From positions 1 through 64,000 of the forward strand of contig CALJUX010000024.1 of assembly GCA_937978655.1 (NCBI GenBank): a stretch of 64,000 nucleotides of DNA, in the 5' to 3' direction. Shown piece after piece: positions 36,528 through 45,283 of this stretch. The stretch is from an uncultured Chromatiaceae bacterium (lineage in GTDB: Bacteria; Pseudomonadota; Gammaproteobacteria; Enterobacterales; Alteromonadaceae). Position numbers and translations under genes: made by a program. Below the pieces are notes generated by a model. It saw nothing but the letters and a program-made list of their open reading frames with translations, did no database searches and was not told where the DNA came from. Position 1 is the stretch's first letter; every line of letters starts with the position of its first letter.

Positions 36528-37418
36528 TTAACTGAGCCGGATAGTCTTCCAGGCCAGTAACGAGCCGTCGCTGTTTTGTTGGGTGCTGAAAATAAAATCA
36601 GTGGCGTTGCTGCCAAACACCGTATCGCGGCCGGCGGCCAGCGTGGTGTCCTGCACGCCACGGCTTTTATAGTTTGCGTGCGTGGTGCAAATCTCCTGCG
36701 TCAATGTGTCGGTAAAGCAAAATTGCGACACCACCTGGTCGTTGTTGTTATTGCGCACGCGAAAATGGATATGAATAGTGCGGCCGGAATACCAACCGGG
36801 GAAACAGCTTTTAAAGTTGACACGGCCGTTGCTGTCGGTGACTTGTGTGCCGCGATACCATTTGGCTTTCACCGCATTGGCATTGTTGCTGGTACAAAAC
36901 GACGAGTTAAAGCCCGAACTGTCACTGCTGCCACTGGTATCCCCAGAATAAAGGCCTGCAACATCACAGTGCCAGACTTCCACTTCAAGGCCAGACAATG
37001 GTTTACAGCTGCTGTCGACCACCCGCAGACATAACTGCATCGGCAAGCCGACCTGACTTTCGGAAATATCATCGCGATTGGTCACCGCGAAATAACAAGG
37101 CCCTTCAGTCAGCGCTTTGGTTAAAGCCAGGCTACAGCTGCTGCCCAAATCAAACAAAGTATCGGCCGGAAAATTGGCCGTCAGCGCGGCGGTGCCGCCA
37201 CTTGCCCAAGAGCCGGAAGTTCCGGTACTGCCACCTGTGCTACCACCGGTACTGCCACTGGAGGTATCTGTGCTGCTGGTCGAAGTTTCAGTGCTGCCAC
37301 CGCCACAGGCGACCAGGCCCGCCAGCGGCGCAGCGGCGAGGGCAAAACTAAGCTGTTTGATAAAACTGCGCCGGCTTTGTGGCGTGAGGGTGAAGTGGCG
37401 TTGATCTGATTTGCTCAT
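36528..37418 (-). CDS. Tat-exported intradiol ring-cleavage dioxygenase-like lipoprotein
   Basis: 296 residues, AGGAG before the ATG. The N-terminus has a twin-arginine signal (SRRSFIKQLSFALAAAPLAG) ending in the lipobox LVAC with Cys38, then a Ser/Gly/Thr-rich linker to about residue 75. The intradiol dioxygenase fold follows: EGPCYFAVTNRDDISE, VEVWHCDVAGLYSG, and FPGWYSGRTIHIHFRV, in which the two Tyr and two His are the expected iron(III) ligands. Classical members cleave catechols in the cytoplasm. An exported lipoprotein form is a recognised subgroup of unclear substrate. Eight or more Cys suggest disulfides in the mature domain. Confidence 0.88.
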   Translation of the reverse strand: MSKSDQRHFTLTPQSRRSFIKQLSFALAAAPLAGLVACGGGSTETSTSSTDTSSGSTGGSTGGSTGTSGSWASGGTAALTANFPADTLFDLGSSCSLALTKALTEGPCYFAVTNRDDISESQVGLPMQLCLRVVDSSCKPLSGLEVEVWHCDVAGLYSGDTSGSSDSSGFNSSFCTSNNANAVKAKWYRGTQVTDSNGRVNFKSCFPGWYSGRTIHIHFRVRNNNNDQVVSQFCFTDTLTQEICTTHANYKSRGVQDTTLAAGRDTVFGSNATDFIFSTQQNSDGSLLAWKTIRLS

Positions 37419-37642
37419 GGCTGAACTCCTGCGAATGATTCAGCCACTCTGAACCTGTGCAGGCGCAGAGGTTGCAAACTGTACATTACTTTACCTGTCT
37501 GATAACGGGGAAACAGATTTCGTCTGAAATATTGATATAAATCATTGGATTAATGAAAACTCAAGGCGGGGCATTTGTTTCTGATGTGGTACAAGACCAG
37601 GCTGCGCTTACAAAAATTTACCGCAGATTGAAGATTGAGGTG

Positions 37643-37680
37643 CCACAAGCGCCATGGTCAGCCGACTCTGGCGCCTGTGG
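37643..37680 (-). terminator. Stem-loop behind the amidohydrolase gene
   Basis: 12-bp stem with one mismatch (CCACAAGCGCCA with TGGCGCCTGTGG) and a 14-base loop, 10 bases after the amidohydrolase stop on the minus strand. No real T-run follows, so it is a weak terminator or 3' stabiliser. Confidence 0.4.
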
Positions 37681-37689
37681 TTCAGTTGC

Positions 37690-39279
37690 TTATGGTTTGG
37701 CCGGTGCTGCCGCTTTGGCAGTGCTGACCATGTTGCGCACGTCACTCAATAGCTGCTGCGCATCATAGACCACACCATCTTTAATGGTGTAACGCACGCC
37801 TTTGGTGCGCTCTGGCTGGTTCTGCGCGTTGAGCTGATAATGGCCGTTGCCGTACAACACTTTAAAGTTGGCCAGCGGGTTTTCCGCGACTATCACCATG
37901 TCAGCTTTTTTGCCCGGCACCAGACTGCCAAGGTCTTTATCAAGACCGAGCGCAACAGCGCCGTTCAGCGTGGCGGCCTGAATCACTTCCAGCGGGTTAA
38001 AACCGGCTTCGCGCAGTAATTCCAGTTCCTGAATATACGCAAAACCATAAATTTTATAGATATAACCGGCGTCAGAGCCGGCAGTGACCCGGCCGCCGTG
38101 ATTTTTATAGTCATTTAAGAACTGCATCCAGATGCGGTAGTTTTCGCGCCAGGCGATTTCCTGCTCTGTGGTCCAGTTAAACCAGAACGAGCCGTGGGCA
38201 TAACGGTTAGGCTTAAAGAATTCACTGAGCACCGGCATCGTGTAATCGGCGTGCCAGGGCGCGTTGCGCTGTGCTTCGGCATTGCGGGTGGCTTCATAAA
38301 TAGTCAGCGTCGGGTTGATGGTGAAATTGAGGCTGATCAGCTCATCCCGCACCGCATTCCATTTGTCAGAGCCCGGCGCGGCGGCCTGTTGCCAGAGTTT
38401 ACCGGCTTCGCCAAAACGGTCCTGCTCATTCTGGTAGTTGTAATCGGGCTTGTAGTTTTGCACCACTTGATTGGTAAACAGCGCTTCCGGTAAGCCATAC
38501 CAGTGTTCCATCGAGGTGAGGCCAAGCCTTGCGCTGTCGAGCGCATTCATCCGCATGACGTTGAGCTGGGCATGGTGCATCATAGTGCCTAGCTGTTGTT
38601 TTTTCGCTTCATCCAGTGCCGCTGCCATGATGGCCGGCGGGGCGCCAAAGAATTTAATCCCGGCCGCACCGGCTTTTTTAATGTTCTGTACCCACTCACG
38701 CGCTTGTTGCGGGCTGAACACTGGTTTACTTAAGCCCTGACCAAAACCAACATAAGGCACGATACGCGGCGCGACGATTTTATGCTCGTTCGAGGCTTTG
38801 GCATGTTTTAACGTCCAGTCAAGGCCATTAAAACTGCCGGGTTCACGCACTGTAGTAATGCCGTGCGCCAGCCAAAGTTTAAACACATATTCGGCTGGCG
38901 TGCCGTTGGCAGAGCCGCCGATATGGCCATGCATATCGATAAAACCCGGCAGAATGTACATGCCGCTGACGTCCATTTCTTTGTCACCGGCTTTGGCTTT
39001 GGGCCGGCCTTCTGGCAGCACCGGTACTCCTGGATTACCGACGGCGGTGATTTCGCTGATGCGGTCATTTTCAATGACGATATCCACCGGGCCAACCGGC
39101 GGTGCGCCTCCACCACTGATAAAGGTGCCACCGCGTAAAATCAGCCGGCTGTAGGGGCCTTCGCCTTGATCGGCGGCTGGGGCTGACGGTGTGCGTTCGG
39201 TGCTGGCGGCTGGAGTCAGCAGCGGTGCCGTGGCCAGGGCCAGCAACAGGGCATGACGGAACAGGGTTTGGATCTGCAT
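37690..39279 (-). CDS. Secreted amidohydrolase-family protein
   Basis: 529 residues with a signal peptide to about residue 25 (LTPAASTER). Metal-dependent TIM-barrel hydrolase: GFIDMHGHIGG carries the HxH pair; further ligand candidates are His in MMHHAQ, His in SMEHWYG and Asp in AGSDAGY. Two beta-sandwich pieces flank the barrel (LRGGTFISGGGAPP at the start, LVPGKKADMVIVAENPL at the end). It resembles the exported imidazolonepropionase/prolidase-like group; substrate unknown. It is a single-gene unit with an inverted repeat upstream (39301-39318) and a stem-loop behind it. Confidence 0.9.
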   Translation of the reverse strand: MQIQTLFRHALLLALATAPLLTPAASTERTPSAPAADQGEGPYSRLILRGGTFISGGGAPPVGPVDIVIENDRISEITAVGNPGVPVLPEGRPKAKAGDKEMDVSGMYILPGFIDMHGHIGGSANGTPAEYVFKLWLAHGITTVREPGSFNGLDWTLKHAKASNEHKIVAPRIVPYVGFGQGLSKPVFSPQQAREWVQNIKKAGAAGIKFFGAPPAIMAAALDEAKKQQLGTMMHHAQLNVMRMNALDSARLGLTSMEHWYGLPEALFTNQVVQNYKPDYNYQNEQDRFGEAGKLWQQAAAPGSDKWNAVRDELISLNFTINPTLTIYEATRNAEAQRNAPWHADYTMPVLSEFFKPNRYAHGSFWFNWTTEQEIAWRENYRIWMQFLNDYKNHGGRVTAGSDAGYIYKIYGFAYIQELELLREAGFNPLEVIQAATLNGAVALGLDKDLGSLVPGKKADMVIVAENPLANFKVLYGNGHYQLNAQNQPERTKGVRYTIKDGVVYDAQQLLSDVRNMVSTAKAAAPAKP

Positions 39280-39300
39280 GAAAGTTACCGGGATGTTATC

Positions 39301-39318
39301 GATTAGCGGTCACTAATC
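39301..39318. promoter_or_regulatory. Inverted repeat upstream of the amidohydrolase gene
   Basis: GATTAG-CGGTCA-CTAATC, a perfect 6-bp dyad, 22 bases before the start codon on the minus strand. It is followed on the far side by an AT-rich stretch that could hold the promoter. It is a candidate operator; no regulator is known. Confidence 0.35.
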
Positions 39319-39485
39319 TTTATTGTTTTTGTTTGCTTTTATTTGCCATGTCGCGCGGTTGCGCGCAGGCAGATCCAGTGTGGCAACAGGACGGCAGCGC
39401 CGCAAGCAGATCCGATTAACAGGCGCTGTGCTGCGATAACAGGGGAAGGGCTGGCGCTGTCGGACCTCTGTCTTAGCGCGTCAGA

Positions 39486-41261
39486 TCAGAACAGCCAGTC
39501 ATACGTCAGGCCGACGCTGTGATGGGCGCTGCGGTCAAAACGCAATTGCTGCCACTGCAGGGTCAGCGCCTGATTTTGGCTGGCAAACCAGCTCAGTGCT
39601 GTGAACCACTGCTGATAAGCACTGTCGTCGCCGGCCATGCCGGAATGGGTCAGATATTGCAATTGCAGTTTGGTATCTGCCGCCATGTCCAGCAACAGGC
39701 CGGTTTTGCCATAGCCAAACAGGCGGCTGTCGCGCAGATTGGTACTGAGCCCGCCCCCTGCCAGCGCGTAGCCAATCACATCCGGGTGCAGGCGCAGGCT
39801 TTTGCCGGCGGCACCGGACAATTCGCCGGTTGACCAGCGTTCTGCAGCGGCATTTGCTGCCGGCCGGTAGCCCAGATAAAACTCACCGGACCAGACTGGA
39901 AAAGCGGTGGTGTCGGGCGTCAGCGCCTGTGCGCTGTACAATGTCAGCTCGTGCAGCCGCAGCTGGTGCCGGGCCGGGTCGAACAGCAGCGAGGCGCGGG
40001 CGATTTTCAGTTCGGATTCAGCCAGATATTGCCGGTTGTCGCCTTGCAGTAAATGGCCGGCACTGAGCCAGTGCAGCAACAGGGCCGAGCCATGCTGATC
40101 ATGCAGCCAGCCAGCGCCGGCAGCGCCATCCTGCGGAGTGTTGGCCGGATGTTTGTAGTGGCTGAGGTCCAGCTTTATTGCCGCTGCCGCTGGCAGCGCC
40201 TGCCGGATGGCGCTGGCGCTCGCCGGGTCGATGCGCTGTTGCAACTCAGCCTGCTCCAGCTGCAATGCCAGATAAGATGCGGCCAGCGGATGCCGGATGA
40301 TCTCGGGTGCTGCGGCACTGACATCTGCTACTGACTGGATCTCATCAAGTGTCCGGCGAGAGGCGACCGGCAGCGAATCTGCCAGCGCGTGGAACAACCA
40401 GGGCCGGGCCGGCGCCACTTCGGTGGAGATCACCCGGTGCTGGCTGATCACCGCTTTCACCACGTCGGCCGGGCTGACAATCCAACCGCGGTTGTCGATT
40501 AATTCCGGCGCGGTCAGTGCCAGCATTTCCAGCGTCAGCGTGGCGCAGTTAAATGACTGAAACAAATAGCTCAGTTTAATCTGATGCAGTTCCCAGATAT
40601 GCAGCTGCAGCAGCTGGCGGGCGTCGGCCGATGCCCGTAGTTTGAATTGCCACAGATTGCGTTGTTCCTGATCGCGGTATTGCCGGAGATCGGTGGCAAA
40701 GGGCCGGACGCTGAAAAAGCCCGGCATGCCGGTGATGGTGCTTTCCACCATCAAACGGATTGGATTGAGGCTGGTGATCTCGGTGAAATAAGCCAGCGAG
40801 TGGGCCACCGGATTGCCCCGGCTGTTGCGGCCGCTGGCTTTGATAAAAATGTGGCCGAACATGCTGGATGCAGAAGACAGCACTTCTGATGCAAACACCA
40901 GTTCGAGCTGATCAAAAGGCACCTGCTGTAAAAACTGCTGCAGCTGCGGGCAGCGGGCAAAACGGTCAGCTGGCAGGATAAAACCCTGCTGGGCGGCGAG
41001 ATAGGTCAGCCGGGCCGGAAACCGACAAAATGCCGCTGTTGGATCCTGCTGATACAACGTCAGCGTTTTGGCGCGCTCGGCTTCAGGCGAATAGTGGGGT
41101 GCGGATAATAAAAAATCAGCGCTGCGGATCTGCGGCTCGCCCTGCCACTGGTGCAGCAATAACGACCAGATCCGATCTGTGGCAAATGCCGGCGCAGGAA
41201 AGATGATGCTGCAATAAAACAGAGCTGATAACCACCAGCTCTGTTGCGGTGTCGGGCGCAT
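39486..41261 (-). CDS. DUF4105-domain periplasmic/membrane-associated protein
   Basis: 591 residues with an N-terminal signal or anchor (ALFYCSIIFPAPAFA). The DUF4105 (Lnb N-terminal-like) core is marked by FASEVLSSASSMFGHIFIKASG and the Cys/His-containing QSFNCATLTLEMLAL; the invariant His and Cys fit a Cys-dependent acyl-transfer or peptidase-type site, which is family inference. The C-terminal ~250 residues (from YHPANT to YDWLF) form beta strands and could be an outer-membrane-like barrel domain, ending in Phe. It starts 9 bases after the lipoprotein gene at 41271, so the two form an operon. Confidence 0.85.
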   Translation of the reverse strand: MRPTPQQSWWLSALFYCSIIFPAPAFATDRIWSLLLHQWQGEPQIRSADFLLSAPHYSPEAERAKTLTLYQQDPTAAFCRFPARLTYLAAQQGFILPADRFARCPQLQQFLQQVPFDQLELVFASEVLSSASSMFGHIFIKASGRNSRGNPVAHSLAYFTEITSLNPIRLMVESTITGMPGFFSVRPFATDLRQYRDQEQRNLWQFKLRASADARQLLQLHIWELHQIKLSYLFQSFNCATLTLEMLALTAPELIDNRGWIVSPADVVKAVISQHRVISTEVAPARPWLFHALADSLPVASRRTLDEIQSVADVSAAAPEIIRHPLAASYLALQLEQAELQQRIDPASASAIRQALPAAAAIKLDLSHYKHPANTPQDGAAGAGWLHDQHGSALLLHWLSAGHLLQGDNRQYLAESELKIARASLLFDPARHQLRLHELTLYSAQALTPDTTAFPVWSGEFYLGYRPAANAAAERWSTGELSGAAGKSLRLHPDVIGYALAGGGLSTNLRDSRLFGYGKTGLLLDMAADTKLQLQYLTHSGMAGDDSAYQQWFTALSWFASQNQALTLQWQQLRFDRSAHHSVGLTYDWLF

Positions 41262-41270
41262 GGCCTGAGA

Positions 41271-41630
41271 TCACTGCGCCGTACAGCTTACTTCGACGCT
41301 ATCCTGATAATCCCACATTTTGCCGGTCGAGTTGTCTGTGGTTGAACCTAACAGGCCACCAATGACGATGTTGCCCCAAAATGCGCCTGTGACTTCTTTT
41401 TTAATCGGGGTGGCATTCTGGCAGCCTGGCGCTGAGCTTTTGACAACTTTATCTTTGCCATCGCGTAACACGACGACTGTGCCTGGCGTTGTGGTGGTTT
41501 TGTCATCCACAGTCACTTCAACCGGTGTGTTGGTTGATGACGTGACTTTGATTGATTGCTCATCGGCAGTCATGATGCTGGCACAGCCTGACAGCACAAG
41601 TGCTGCAGCCGCAATACTGATATTTTTCAT
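41271..41630 (-). CDS. Small hypothetical lipoprotein
   Basis: 119 residues with a good AAGGA ribosome binding site. A lipoprotein signal ends in LSGC (Cys16). The body is Thr/Val-rich and probably all-beta (SIKVTSSTNTPVEVTVDD, a PEGA-like look), with a Gly-rich hydrophobic patch (FWGNIVIGGLLGS) and two Cys (PGCQNAT, VSCTAQ) that may pair. The CASIMxxxxQ start is shared by many small proteobacterial lipoproteins of unknown role. It leads the two-gene unit with the DUF4105 gene. Confidence 0.85.
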   Translation of the reverse strand: MKNISIAAAALVLSGCASIMTADEQSIKVTSSTNTPVEVTVDDKTTTTPGTVVVLRDGKDKVVKSSAPGCQNATPIKKEVTGAFWGNIVIGGLLGSTTDNSTGKMWDYQDSVEVSCTAQ

Positions 41631-41924
41631 AGTTCATCCTTTATATTGTTGTCTTTGGGGCTATCGGCGTCTGACGCTGGTTTGGCCGCCGGGGCGGCCG
41701 CGTTGGCGCAGTGCATCCTGCACCACATCGCCATCACAGCCTGGCCCTGACAGCACAACCTGGCAGCCGTCATCCTGACCGTCCCTGATGCTGGTAAAAG
41801 CCGGCAAAATCTATACTGCCATGCAGCAAATATCAATAATGTGTGAAATTATTTTAATATTTGTAGTTAATTTGTGCGGATTTTTTGTTGGCGTGGGCAG
41901 CTGTGTGCACCGGGCGGGACCTGT

Positions 41925-42668
41925 TTATTTTTTCACACAGACAAACAGCGCATTGCCGGACTGGCCATCCCAGGCCACCAGTTTATCGTAATCGTGTTGC
42001 AGCATTTGCACGTCGAAATAAGGGGCGAGCAGTTGTTGTAATTCGGTGAAGGTGACCGCGACCATCGGATGGGCGTCTTGCCAGATTTCGCTCTGGCCGT
42101 TGTCGGTTTTTTCAATGCACAGGCGCAGTTGTTGCTGCTCGCCCTGACCTGAGTAAAACCAGCCGGAGCTGAACTGAAATAAGCTGTTACCGTGCACGGC
42201 CTGATGCGACACGGATGATTGGTTGTCGATTTGGCTTTTATCCACCGCATTAAAACAAAACACGCCGCCGGTATTGAGTGCCAGATACGCCTGACGAATA
42301 CAGGCTTGAAGGCCTTCGATGGTCTGACTGTAATGCAGTGAGTATAAAAAACAGGTGATAAGGTCCACCGGCGCGGTGACCTGAAATTCGCACATATTCT
42401 GACAGGAAAAACTAGCCTCCGGACAGCGTTGCTGCGCAAGGTCCAACATCGGCTGATTGAGGTCGAGGCCGGCACTCTGATAACCTAAATCCAATAAATA
42501 ACGGATATGTGGGCCTGTGCCGCAGGCTAAATCCAGATGGCGTTTGCCACCGTTGCCAAAAAACTGCTGGATGCGGTGCACTGTTGCGCTTTGCGCCGGA
42601 TAATTGATGTCCGCGCACATCAAATCATAATAACCGGACAAATCAGTGTAGAGGGCAGTGGCAGTCAT
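41925..42668 (-). CDS. Class I SAM-dependent methyltransferase
   Basis: 247 residues. The SAM-binding fold is marked by HLDLACGTGPHIRYLL (motif I), AGLDLNQPMLDLAQQR (acidic loop), and VDLITCFLYSLHYS (motif II/III region). The N-terminal YTDLSGYYDLM is typical of small-molecule methyltransferases of the same class. The substrate is unknown. It is transcribed alone on the minus strand and divergent from the small membrane protein gene at 42826; an AT-rich tract (41820-41885) lies behind it. Confidence 0.9.
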   Translation of the reverse strand: MTATALYTDLSGYYDLMCADINYPAQSATVHRIQQFFGNGGKRHLDLACGTGPHIRYLLDLGYQSAGLDLNQPMLDLAQQRCPEASFSCQNMCEFQVTAPVDLITCFLYSLHYSQTIEGLQACIRQAYLALNTGGVFCFNAVDKSQIDNQSSVSHQAVHGNSLFQFSSGWFYSGQGEQQQLRLCIEKTDNGQSEIWQDAHPMVAVTFTELQQLLAPYFDVQMLQHDYDKLVAWDGQSGNALFVCVKK

Positions 42669-42825
42669 GGCAGGTCCGGTCGGCGCAGGAAAAACGGCGC
42701 GCAGGATAGCATAAGTGGCCGCCCGCCGCGACCTGTCGCATGCAGCGGGGCGCTGAACGGTTTTGTCAAAACCCGGCAGGTCGTATTGCCATCATCGCTG
42801 ACGACAACATATTGAGGAGAACCGA

Positions 42826-43002
42826 ATGAGAATCAAACTGATCCTGACGCAACTGTTGTTATGGGCGCTGGCGGTTGGTGCTGCAGTGTTAACCGGTGCG
42901 CCGGATTTTTATGCGTTGCTACTGTTACCGGTCATTGCCGTTATCGCCATGGCAGCCTTATGGCGGGCTACTGCGCCAAAAGCCGACTGCTGTAATTCAT
43001 AA
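42826..43002 (+). CDS. Small hydrophobic membrane protein (58 residues)
   Basis: Short gene with a strong AGGAGA ribosome binding site five bases before the ATG. Two hydrophobic helices (residues ~5-24 and ~29-46) are joined by GAPDFYA, and a short polar tail ends in a CC pair (KADCCNS). No family is recognised. The codon use matches its neighbours. It is followed by a LacI-type palindrome and the DUF1080 gene. Confidence 0.7.
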   Translation: MRIKLILTQLLLWALAVGAAVLTGAPDFYALLLLPVIAVIAMAALWRATAPKADCCNS

Positions 43003-43024
43003 TCTCTGCAGCAAATCTCATAAA

Positions 43025-43039
43025 TGTAAGCGCTTTACA
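43025..43039 (+). promoter_or_regulatory. Candidate LacI-family operator upstream of the DUF1080 gene
   Basis: TGTAAGCGCTTTACA has the CpG-centred AAGCGCTT core and TGTA/TACA flanks typical of LacI-family operators controlling sugar genes. It lies 53 bases before the DUF1080 start. No LacI gene is in the window. Confidence 0.5.
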
Positions 43040-43092
43040 AAAATACTGCTGGCGGGTAACTATCTGGGTCACTGACAAAAAAGGAACTTCAG

Positions 43093-43983
43093 ATGATTAT
43101 CAAACTTTACCAAAGCGCAGTGCTGTTGATGACAGGCCTGCTGGCAGGCTTTGCCGCGTTACCACTCGCAGCAAGTCCCGTAGTTGCATTGCTGGACCCG
43201 GCGCTGAGTCAATGGGAAACCTATCTGAGCTACCGCCATCAGGAGAATTACAACGGCAGCCAGCCAACTGATGCGTCAGGGAAGCCGCTGGCGCCGCTTG
43301 GAGTCTTTCCCGGACTAGACCCACATGATGTGTTCACACTGGTGCAGCAAGACGGGGAGACGGTGCTGCGTGTCAGCGGTGAAATCTATGGCGCTTTGAC
43401 CAGCAAACAAAGTTTTCGCAATTACCATCTGACGCTGCAATACCGCTTCGGCGAGAAAAAATGGCCACCGCGGCTTTCTAAACTCAAAGACAGCGGCATT
43501 TTGTATCACGCCAACGGCCCACACGGGCAAGAGTATTTCCGCTCCTGGATGTTGTCGCAGGAATTTCAGATTATGCAGGGCCATACCGGCGACTATTGGC
43601 AGCAGGCTGATTCGGCGATTGATATCCGCGCTTTTCAACCTGAGGGCGAAATGAATGCAGTGGCAGATGTCACGCAGCCGTTCCTGAAAACCGGCCGCGG
43701 CACTGGCGGCCCGGGTTTTGTCATGCGCCAACTCAATGCCGAAAAGCCCGACAATCAATGGAATACCGTGGAGCTGATTTGTTTTGAAGGCCAAAGCCTG
43801 CACATCGTCAATGGTCAGGTGGTGATGGTGCTGAAGAATTCCCGATATCATCGGGACGGCCGCGATATTCCGATGTGGCAAGGCAAAATTCAGCTGCAAA
43901 GTGAAGCGGCAGAAGTGTTTTACAAGGATATCCGGCTGCAGCCACTGGATGCACTGCCGGCCCAATATCGCGGTTATTTCTGA
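43093..43983 (+). CDS. Secreted DUF1080 (3-keto-disaccharide hydrolase-like) protein
   Basis: 296 residues, AAGGAA before the ATG. Signal peptide to about residue 27 (LPLAASP). The DUF1080 jelly-roll fold is suggested by DPALSQWETYLSYR, LRVSGEIYGALTSKQSFRNY, RLSKLKDSGILYHANGP and VELICFEGQSLHIVNGQ. Relatives hydrolyse or bind sugar derivatives, including 3-keto-glycosides. A LacI-type palindrome upstream fits sugar control. The next gene is an SDR oxidoreductase 63 bases on, which could handle a keto-sugar, but that is inference. Confidence 0.9.
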   Translation: MIIKLYQSAVLLMTGLLAGFAALPLAASPVVALLDPALSQWETYLSYRHQENYNGSQPTDASGKPLAPLGVFPGLDPHDVFTLVQQDGETVLRVSGEIYGALTSKQSFRNYHLTLQYRFGEKKWPPRLSKLKDSGILYHANGPHGQEYFRSWMLSQEFQIMQGHTGDYWQQADSAIDIRAFQPEGEMNAVADVTQPFLKTGRGTGGPGFVMRQLNAEKPDNQWNTVELICFEGQSLHIVNGQVVMVLKNSRYHRDGRDIPMWQGKIQLQSEAAEVFYKDIRLQPLDALPAQYRGYF

Positions 43984-44046
43984 ACGGCTGTTGTGCCTGA
44001 CAAAGATCAGGTATAAATCGGTTTTGGGTCGGGAACCGGAGTTTGT

Positions 44047-44799
44047 ATGTCTGCATCTGCTATTGCGCTTATCACCGGTGCCAGCCGTGGCATCGGTGCT
44101 GCAACGGCACGGCTGTTCGCGCAGCAGGGCTATGCGCTGGGGCTGAATTATCATCAAAATCATACCGCAGCAGCAGCGCTTGCCAGTGAGCTTCGCGCCA
44201 TTGGTTGTCGTTGTATCCTGCTGCAGGCCGATATCGCTGACGAAGCGCAAGTGCTGGCGATGTTTCAGCGGCTGGATGCGGAACTTGGCCCTTTGTCGGT
44301 GCTCGTCAATAACGCCGCCATTTTACAGCCACAAAGCCCCATCAGCGGCATCAGTGCGGCGCGTTTTTCTGCCATTTTACAAACCAATGTCATCGGCACT
44401 TTTTTATGCTGCCAGCAGGCCGTGCTGCGCATGAGTACTGATTTGGGCGGGGCGGGCGGCGCGATAGTGAATGTCTCTTCGGGCGCGGCCAAAAGTGGTT
44501 CACCCAACGAATATATTGATTATGCCGCCTCCAAAGGCGCGGTCGACACGCTGACCCGGGGCCTTGCGCTGGAAGTTGCGGCGCAGGGCATTCGCGTCAA
44601 TGCGGTGCGGCCGGGTTTTATCTACACCGACATGCACGCCACTGGTGGCGAACCCGACCGGGTCGACCGGCTGAAAAGCCGCATTCCGCTAGGGCGCGGT
44701 GGCGAAGCAAGCGAGGTGGCGCAGGCGATTGCCTGGCTGGCATCAGATGCTGCCAGTTATACTACAGGCAGTTGTATTGATGTTTGTGGCGGGGTTTAA
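44047..44799 (+). CDS. Short-chain dehydrogenase/reductase
   Basis: 250 residues, GGAG before the ATG. Classical SDR: cofactor motif TGASRGIGAATA (TGxxxGxG), NNAAIL, catalytic Ser near NVSSGAAKSG, and Tyr159-x3-Lys163 (DYAASKGA). The residue context after the cofactor motif suggests NADP(H), not proven. The C-terminus ASYTTGSCIDVCGG is the usual SDR ending. Substrate unknown. It is 63 bases after the DUF1080 gene and 28 bases before the cupin gene, so a three-gene unit is likely. Confidence 0.93.
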   Translation: MSASAIALITGASRGIGAATARLFAQQGYALGLNYHQNHTAAAALASELRAIGCRCILLQADIADEAQVLAMFQRLDAELGPLSVLVNNAAILQPQSPISGISAARFSAILQTNVIGTFLCCQQAVLRMSTDLGGAGGAIVNVSSGAAKSGSPNEYIDYAASKGAVDTLTRGLALEVAAQGIRVNAVRPGFIYTDMHATGGEPDRVDRLKSRIPLGRGGEASEVAQAIAWLASDAASYTTGSCIDVCGGV

Positions 44800-44827
44800 C
44801 CTACTGAATGTATTGAGGACTGCAACG

Positions 44828-45274
44828 ATGTTACCACGCGGAATATTTTTGCTGGCCGGTTTGGGCATGCTGTTACCGGTACAAGCCATAGAACAAACCA
44901 AGGCCGTCAAAGTCACGACAATGCTGAAAACCCAAACCAGTTGGGATGGTCAGCCGCTGCAATATCCGGCCGGTCAGGCGGAAGTCACCGGTATGCTGAT
45001 TGAAATTGCACCCGGTGGTGAAACCGGCTGGCATCTGCATCCGGTGCCGTCATTTGGTATGGTGGTAGAGGGGGAACTTGAAGTCACCCTCAAAGATGGT
45101 CGGCGCAATCGCCTCAAGGCCGGCGACGCTTTGGCTGAAGTGGTGAATACCGCACACAACGGCCGCAATGTCGGTACTAAACCGGTCAAACTGGTGGTGT
45201 TTTACGCTGGCAGCAAAGACCAGCCGTTGTCGCAGAAAACGGGCTCAGAGCCAGCGGCCGTGATGAAGCACTGA
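44828..45274 (+). CDS. Exported single-domain cupin protein
   Basis: 148 residues from MLPRGIFLLAGLGML; a longer frame overlapping the SDR gene is rejected. GAGG precedes the start. A signal peptide ends near LLPVQAIEQ (residue ~20). The cupin core shows the metal motif GGETGWHLHPVPSFGMVVEGELEV, with HxH and the following Glu as ligands, and the second motif LKAGDALAEVVNTAHNGRN. Function unknown; cupins of this size act as isomerases, dioxygenases or binding proteins. It lies at the 3' end of the DUF1080-SDR unit, convergent with the AraC regulator. Confidence 0.85.
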   Translation: MLPRGIFLLAGLGMLLPVQAIEQTKAVKVTTMLKTQTSWDGQPLQYPAGQAEVTGMLIEIAPGGETGWHLHPVPSFGMVVEGELEVTLKDGRRNRLKAGDALAEVVNTAHNGRNVGTKPVKLVVFYAGSKDQPLSQKTGSEPAAVMKH

Positions 45275-45283
45275 GCGTCAGTA

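Noticed and set aside
37553..37768. Plus-strand frame between the dioxygenase-like and amidohydrolase genes
   Set aside because: Runs antisense into the amidohydrolase 3' end, with no ribosome binding site and no recognisable domain.
41661..41807. 48-residue minus-strand frame with a TTG start upstream of the small lipoprotein gene
   Set aside because: The translation looks fairly protein-like (Asp/Gly/Cys-rich) but there is no good ribosome binding site, and a stop precedes it after an ATG. Not enough support to call a gene.
41627..41836. 69-residue minus-strand frame overlapping the same region
   Set aside because: Cys/Met/Trp-rich, no ribosome binding site and it runs into the lipoprotein start; most likely chance.
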